DNA from: Trichobilharzia szidati
Lineage: Eukaryota > Platyhelminthes > Trematoda > Strigeidida > Schistosomatidae
Assembly (NCBI GenBank): GCA_944472155.2
Contig: OX235274.1
Coordinates: 38,066,052-38,130,051, forward strand
DNA: 64,000 nt
Direction of reading: 5' to 3'
The position numbers were made by a program, and so were the translations under genes. Under the pieces are notes generated by a model that ran no database searches, was not told where the DNA came from, and saw nothing but the letters and a program-made list of their open reading frames with translations. Position 1 is the stretch's first letter, and every line of letters begins with the position of its first letter. This document shows, one piece after another, positions 59,070 to 64,000 of this stretch.

Positions 59070-59314
59070 AATGACTTTCATTCACTGAGAAAAACACATA
59101 TAACTTAAAAGACACATTATCAGCTTACACACAACTATAAAGAGAATTATTACAATTAAAGATTAAACAAAGAAAAAGGACAACAATAAACGTCAAAATC
59201 AACATGTGGTATGCAAATGTCAAATTAATGTCACACCGGCTAGGAGAAAAATGTATGATAGCTACAAAGCTATTTGAAATGTTCAAGTATTAGTTATTGT
59301 AGGGATTCTGTTTG

Positions 59315-59515
59315 ATTGGTTGAAGGATTTCATCATGAGCTGACATCAGTTAGAGAACCGTTGGAAAACCTGCTCGGAATACTGGACAACTGTTTCTTCC
59401 TGGTTTGGAGCTCTTCATCAGTGCGCACCCACTGTCAGGATTCCGACCTACCCTTATGCTTACAAGGCCTGAGAACTCATCAAGTAATAAACCACTGGGA
59501 CCCGATCCAATGGAC
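59315..59515 (-). mobile_element. Sm-alpha-like hammerhead SINE
   Basis: Minus-strand copy: GGTCCCAGTGG head, CTTGTAAGC, hammerhead at 59376-59426, then GGTTCTCTAACTGATGTC. A long plus-strand open frame across it is only its antisense. Confidence 0.75.
59376..59426 (-). ncRNA. Hammerhead ribozyme, Sm-alpha type, core changed
   Basis: Helix I GCACTG opposite CAGT, core ATGAAGA, helix II CTCC/AGGA-like with mismatches, GAAAC, and helix III ACA-GT-TGT followed by C. It carries the same C3-to-A change as the copy at 32.2 kb. Confidence 0.6.
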
Positions 59516-60487
59516 TGTAGATTCTAACTTCTACCAATTCATGACATAGCGTGACCACTTCGCAATGTCTTCGTCGATGAATTACTGCCTTCAACCTTCA
59601 ACCTGCTGTCCCCTACTGGTCACGGCTTCCCACTAGAACCACAGGTAACTGCCTGGATAGGGACAGTCTAAGTATATATCATAAATGGATCATTCAGTAG
59701 GGATTTTCCAAACAATTTATCCCTTACAAATACCTTCTTGCAGACTAAAGATAAGTTAGAATGCCAATAACTCAGAGTATATTTTCCCATCCCTTCTGAA
59801 ATAAGGACGTTTCTCACTTATTTTAACCCTCTAACTTTCATTTTTTTTACTGTCTTCACTCTGTGTTAGGGTTTTGCATGAAAAATCACTGCTTTTCTGG
59901 AAATTATTGAAACTGAGTCTCATTTTTCTAAATTTCACATCCCTTGAATGTTTGATACAAACAACTTTATGGGGAACACATAATGGGTAATAGTCAGTTA
60001 ACATTGCGGAAACTGTCTACATCAAGTCAAAAAACAAGGTTTGCGACGACGGTACCAGCATTCTTTTCATTATTACCATAATTTCTTTCTTACCGGCTTA
60101 TGAATTTCTTAGGTGAACAGTTTTCAGACAGAAATGTTTCACGCTAAGGCAAACGCTTTATTGAGTCTGTCTTTAGAGCAGTTTTCGATGCTTCAAAACA
60201 GTGATCTGACCATTTTGTGTTATTATTTTATTGGAGAGAAGTGAGAGTAATTTGTAAGCCTGGTTCTTGTCTTTCCACATCATGAACTTATCACACTTTA
60301 CATAAACATTGCCCTCTTCAGATGCAGATTTTATTTCGTTTGTTTCTAAATTTTTTGTGTAACAGTCAGCAAGAATAAGTCCGAGAGAACCCCTGTGTCT
60401 TTCTATCTGTCTGCCTGTAGAGCATATTATTCTAAAAAAACTGAACATCTTTTGTGTATAGCATTAGGAGTTTTCTTAAATTTTCAG

Positions 60488-60661
60488 TTAGTAGGGCGGC
60501 GGCGGTGGGGAGCGGGTAATTCAGATTGCATGGAAATAATCTTAATTACCTCTTCAAATGGAGTGCTGGTGAATAAGGGAGATTTTTCAAATTATATCAA
60601 CAGTTTTTCAGAAATATATTCAAACCAATCGGTTTCTCAGCACAGTGTAGAGGAAGATTAG
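60488..60661 (+). CDS. Candidate isolated exon, unknown product
   Basis: 57 codons then TAG, directly after a strong-looking 3' splice site (TTTTCTTAAATTTTCAG ending at 60487). It starts with a run of basic and Gly codons in a locally GC-rich patch and continues as WGAGNSDCMEIILITSSNG and SFSEIYSNQSVSQHSVEED. The composition is protein-like and the codon use differs from the surrounding AT-rich DNA. I do not recognise it. It could be a terminal exon of a plus-strand gene or a captured exon fragment. Confidence is low because there is no second copy to compare. Confidence 0.25.
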   Translation, partial: LVGRRRWGAGNSDCMEIILITSSNGVLVNKGDFSNYINSFSEIYSNQSVSQHSVEED

Positions 60662-61194
60662 GACACCTATCACGTTGAGTGTAAGGACAGGTACTTGCTG
60701 GTAACACTGAGTAGCTGTCACGTTGTGTGCTATAAACTGACAGAAGTGAGAATTCATGATCCATTGGATTCCAAAGGGCCCAAAGGTCAACCAGAAGGTG
60801 CTCCGTACAATTCTCGTTGGTGTCACAAACTTGAACGATATAGCTGTCCAGTACTCCCTGATTTCCAGTATTCTATGTGAAATCAATCTGCGATCAAATC
60901 TGATCAAATCAATCGAAACCGCATAACCTTACAATTTAATAATGAAGTGAGCGATACAATTTCGCTCTAATTTTATCAATTAAACCGAATTAAAACGTTT
61001 CATGGAGTAAGTTTTCAACTTTACTTTCGGTATCCTAATGACATAAATGTGTGCATATGCTGTTTAACACGCCGTTATGCTCCACCCCATATGTTCTGGT
61101 CTTCTATTTATTAGATTTGAACTTCACCAATTACTTTATCGTTTTAAATTAGATTTACGCATACAAAGAAAATAGTGTCTCTTTACTTTGATCG

Positions 61195-61330
61195 AACGCT
61201 AGGCAGCAAGTGTCATGCGTGTAGTCTTTTGTTTGGTGCAGACTGAATTCTATTGGCCAAGTTTGCAATGTAGCCATTACCATCAGGCTAGTTGACTCAC
61301 CATCACAGTGGAGTCTTAATTGTTGTGTTT
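61195..61330 (+). repeat. Unclassified dispersed repeat, copy 3
   Basis: GTGCAGACTGAATTCTATTGG and GACTCACCATCACAGTGGAG match copy 2. It ends at the PLE-5 3' end. Confidence 0.5.
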
Positions 61331-61356
61331 AGATGAAGAAAATAAAAGACAAATTC

Positions 61357-61403
61357 AGCGAAGAAAATGCTTCTTTATCGACGAAATCATCTTCAGAGGC
61401 TGT
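61357..61403 (-). ncRNA. Hammerhead-like PLE-5 end
   Basis: CAGC/GCTG ends, CTGAAGA core, TGATTTCG, then ATAAAG instead of GAAA, near-palindromic AAGAAG...CTTC. The helix I pair and helix III covary with other copies, but the 3' core is altered. Confidence 0.45.
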
Positions 61404-61732
61404 ACAGTCGTATTTATACTTACCAAAAGTGTATAGTGGTCTATTATTGAGTAATAGGGGGTGACATAATTGATATAATTACTCAGAAGTGGCTTTAGAA
61501 GTGAAAATTAAAAGTTGTAAATTACGTGGTACTCAATGGCACAAAGATAGAAATTTGATAAGGTTAAAATTGCTATTGAGTGAGAATAAAGGTATTTGAG
61601 TGTCAATTTAACAAGTGTGAAGAGGGTGTGAAAATGTACAAAAGGAACATATGAGAGTGATAATAGTGAATTAATTATTAAAGCAAAAGCAAACTAAAAG
61701 TAAAATTTTAAAAAAGAAAAAATCAAAATTTT

Positions 61733-62164
61733 TTACAGGGAACGACTAGTGAAGAGGTTAAGACCAAGGTAGAATAAGAGACTGGACAAACGTTCGGGGT
61801 TGTATTGACGAATTGCCAGAGCCTCCGCCATACACAAAAGCCGAAACCTGACGCCCTTTGTACCATTTGGCTTCACTTTGTAGATGATCTTGAAAGACGA
61901 CTCTGGTGGAGCTACGTGGCCTGAGTTCACCAAATGCTCGAGAATTGAGCTAGTAATTGTCTTACATTGTCCCTTTGCTAACCATGCCGGATAATGTTCA
62001 GAGATGCGTTTGGAAAGTGTGCGCTTTGTGCGGCCAATATAACTAGCTCCACACGAGCAGGTGAATTTATAAACACACATTGAGGTGGCCCAAAGTGGCA
62101 GTTTATCCTTCACACATCCGTTGATCATTTGTCGGCTGTAGAAATTGATACGTAGCTCAGCCAT
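61733..62164 (-). CDS. PLE-5 GIY-YIG endonuclease domain
   Basis: 143 open residues: KDKLPLWATSMCVYKF, then CSCGASYIGRTKRTLSKRIS, EHYPAWLAKGQ and SSILEHLVNSGH. The GxxYIG-like core, the conserved Arg of RTKR, the EHYPAWL signature and the later Glu/His are all in place. PLE nucleases of this class nick target DNA during insertion. The element's RT upstream is frame-shifted, so the copy is not autonomous. Confidence 0.82.
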   Translation of the reverse strand: MAELRINFYSRQMINGCVKDKLPLWATSMCVYKFTCSCGASYIGRTKRTLSKRISEHYPAWLAKGQCKTITSSILEHLVNSGHVAPPESSFKIIYKVKPNGTKGVRFRLLCMAEALAIRQYNPERLSSLLFYLGLNLFTSRSL

Positions 62165-62511
62165 AAAGAAGGCTTTCCTCAGTGATCTGCATAAGCGATT
62201 CTTCAGGATCTCAGCTGCGGTATCACCTTTAAATTCAACACCCTCATAAATAGCAGTTTCTTTGGCACCGTCTGGGTTCTTTCAGGCTTTTCCTTTTGGA
62301 GGATATCCATTCTCTATGAGGACTTGTCTGAGTCGCCCCAGTTCCCCATCGATTGTATCACTGGAACATATCCTCCTTATTCTTGAGGATAAGGAGTGGA
62401 TCAGATTTTTTTTTCTTCTCAAAGGGACCCAAATATTGAAATTTGTGTACTGACCATTCCATGCTGGTTTCCCATAGATCGATCTTTGAAGAGAACCATC
62501 AGATTTCCTTT

Positions 62512-62880
62512 TTAGAAAAACATCCAAAAATGGAATTCCGAGTTCATTTCTGATTCCGACGTGAACTGGATGGCATGATGGCAGCTGTTGAACTCTTCAG
62601 TTATCAATTCGATGTCGGTATTGTCGTCACATATGATGAAAGTATCATCCATGTATCTTTTGTACAAATGGAAACTATCGATAGTAGGCCGTAGAATACT
62701 ATTCTCCAAACTTGGAAAGGGAAGTAACACATCCATGGATATCATTTTCTTCTCGGATACATTAGCATCGCTTATCAAATATGAAACTAAGACCTGAATA
62801 ACATGAGAGTATAGTCTTTTACCACGGAAAAATTGTGGCACGAGATACTGACATGATTTTGTAAGCAGTATATTATGCAT
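62512..62880 (-). pseudogene. PLE-5 RT palm fragment with intact YMDD
   Basis: Contains SFHLYKRYMDDTFIICDD. Upstream, the expected GVAMGSPLSP segment is replaced by unrelated-looking residues (a frameshift near 62760-62790), and the fingers are absent. Confidence 0.75.
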
Positions 62881-62902
62881 GTAATGTATTCTGCATGAAT
62901 AC

Positions 62903-63101
62903 GTGCGTCGGTGGCACAGCGGTTAGGACTCTCACCGACCATGCACATGGTCCGGGGTTCGACCCCCTGCCGACGCACACCTGATATCTATGGTCGGCCT
63001 GCAAAATTTTGGCTACCGATATCACATGCTGAAAATTCCATACTCGTACCAAAAATACTGTGTGGTTTCAAGCTATAATCAAAAATATAAATAAAATAAA
63101 T
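62903..63101 (+). mobile_element. tRNA-headed SINE, family B
   Basis: Good copy of family B ending in an A-rich tail with ATAAA repeats. It lies immediately at the 5'-truncation point of the minus-strand PLE at 61.3-62.9 kb, so it either interrupted the PLE or marks its truncated end. Confidence 0.82.
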
Positions 63102-63774
63102 GATGGAGAGATTGAGTAAACTGTGGAAAAGAGGAGTAGTGAAAGCTCTTTTGGAAAATAACAGAAAAAAGAAGAGGAGGGGAAGACAAAAGAAGCGTAT
63201 TATGTAAGTATGTACATGGCAAATGGAGATTTTAGTGTAAGGGATATGTATTTTGCCTTATCTGCACGATTCCGCTGTCAAATAGTACTGTGTTTGGCTT
63301 TTATAATATTATTTCTGTTGTCTAACGCAAGTGTTTATAATCCTTGCGATTGATTGCAGAGAACACTCACTCTCTGAGTTTTATTTGAGGTGTTGTAGGC
63401 ACTCAAAATCATAATGTCAAAATCTTTGTCGACGTGAAAGATTATGGTGAATAAAGTTCGTAAGAAGAAAGATCACAATTTCATGAGGTTTCTTACAGGT
63501 TTATGACTTCAGACTTACACTAATAATTGCAATAATTTGAAAAGCATGTTAAAAGTCACACATACTGAATATATGAACAGTAGTATGACTTATTAAAATC
63601 TCAAATTTTGTATTCCTTAACTTTCATACCTTTAAATACACAATGATGGCATACATCAATAATCATGTTAGGGATTCTTGTGACATCCCTGCAGCACTTC
63701 ACCGATTATACTAAATAAAATTAATGTTGAAATGAGACATAAACAAAAAACCGACCGTTGCATTGACTGGTAAC

Positions 63775-63960
63775 CATGGAGTAACGAAGGTGATGCGTCT
63801 AATCCTTGATGTTGGTGCACAGTGAATTCTATCAGTCAAGGTCGCAGTGTGGTCACCATGCTAGGTGATTCCTCATTGCGATGCTCTCTGAATAGATGTT
63901 GGATGGTTGGTGGCAAGCGGCTGCAAGCCTTTCAAGGCCGCAGATTCATCCTACCATCTA
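63775..63960 (+). repeat. Unclassified dispersed repeat, copy 4
   Basis: Contains GTGCACAGTGAATTCTATCAG, CACCATGCTAGGTGATTCC and the following GATGTTGGATGGTTGG, similar to copy 2. It continues toward the window edge. Confidence 0.5.
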
Positions 63961-64000
63961 GAACATTAATCACAAGACCTAGATTCAGAACCTCCTGAAG

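Larger units (their letters stand above)
61340..62900 (-). mobile_element. Penelope-like element PLE-5, 5'-truncated
   Basis: Minus-strand. It reads, in shifting frames: KRYMDDTFIICDD (RT catalytic box, intact YMDD) within 62512-62880, then FLKRKSDGSLQRSIYGKP within 62282-62527, and a GIY-YIG nuclease at 61733-62164. A 0.35-kb 3' part ends in the hammerhead-like end at 61357-61403. The upstream side stops at a family B SINE. Confidence 0.85.

Noticed and set aside
1..64000. CRISPR arrays, operons, prokaryotic signals
   Set aside because: None seen; the repeat content and gene structure are eukaryotic.

Overview
The window is AT-rich, repeat-dense animal DNA that fits a schistosome-type flatworm (trematode) genome. 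The evidence is the combination of a hammerhead-carrying Sm-alpha-like SINE, RTE-type LINEs with an APE-like endonuclease, several Penelope-like elements (PLEs) with GIY-YIG endonuclease domains, CR1/Jockey-like LINE tails, and one intronless biogenic-amine-type GPCR. The species is inferred from these families, not proven.

Layout. 1-12 kb: mostly intergenic or intronic DNA with one well-preserved tRNA-headed SINE (5.1-5.3 kb), worn RTE remnants (3.1-3.4 and 6.7-8.1 kb), a solo PLE terminal repeat (10.4-10.6 kb) and a CR1-like LINE 3' fragment (10.65-11.45 kb). 12.4-21.7 kb: an approximately 4.7-kb tandem duplication containing several small, splice-flanked open segments on the minus strand. 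This is the best candidate for an unrecognised duplicated host gene. 23.4-24.1 kb: a short inverted-arm element with a hammerhead ribozyme in each arm. 25.2-30.6 kb: a near full-length RTE LINE with a 14-bp target-site duplication, disrupted by a minus-strand PLE. 31-39 kb: a mosaic of CR1-like LINE, SINE and RTE pieces and a second hammerhead-armed inverted element (36.1-37.1 kb) sitting inside an RTE 3' end. 40.7-44.8 kb: two more PLEs. 46.2-49.6 kb: decayed RTE copies. 50.3-52.4 kb: a PLE with a readable but mutated reverse transcriptase, bounded by inverted terminal repeats. 52.7-55.6 kb: SINEs and an RTE fragment. 56.2-58.0 kb: the GPCR gene (minus strand). 58.8-64 kb: SINEs, a fifth PLE and dispersed repeats.

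The only complete host protein-coding gene I can defend is the GPCR. The most interesting material is in the mobile elements. Four PLE-related families carry hammerhead-like ribozymes in inverted terminal arms, two of them with an apparent base-pair swap at the catalytic-core 3-8 pair. The two tRNA-headed SINE families share one head but have 3' ends that match two different LINEs of this same window; one of them also carries a segment of its LINE's 5' end.

All family names rest on motifs read by eye. No alignment or folding program was run.
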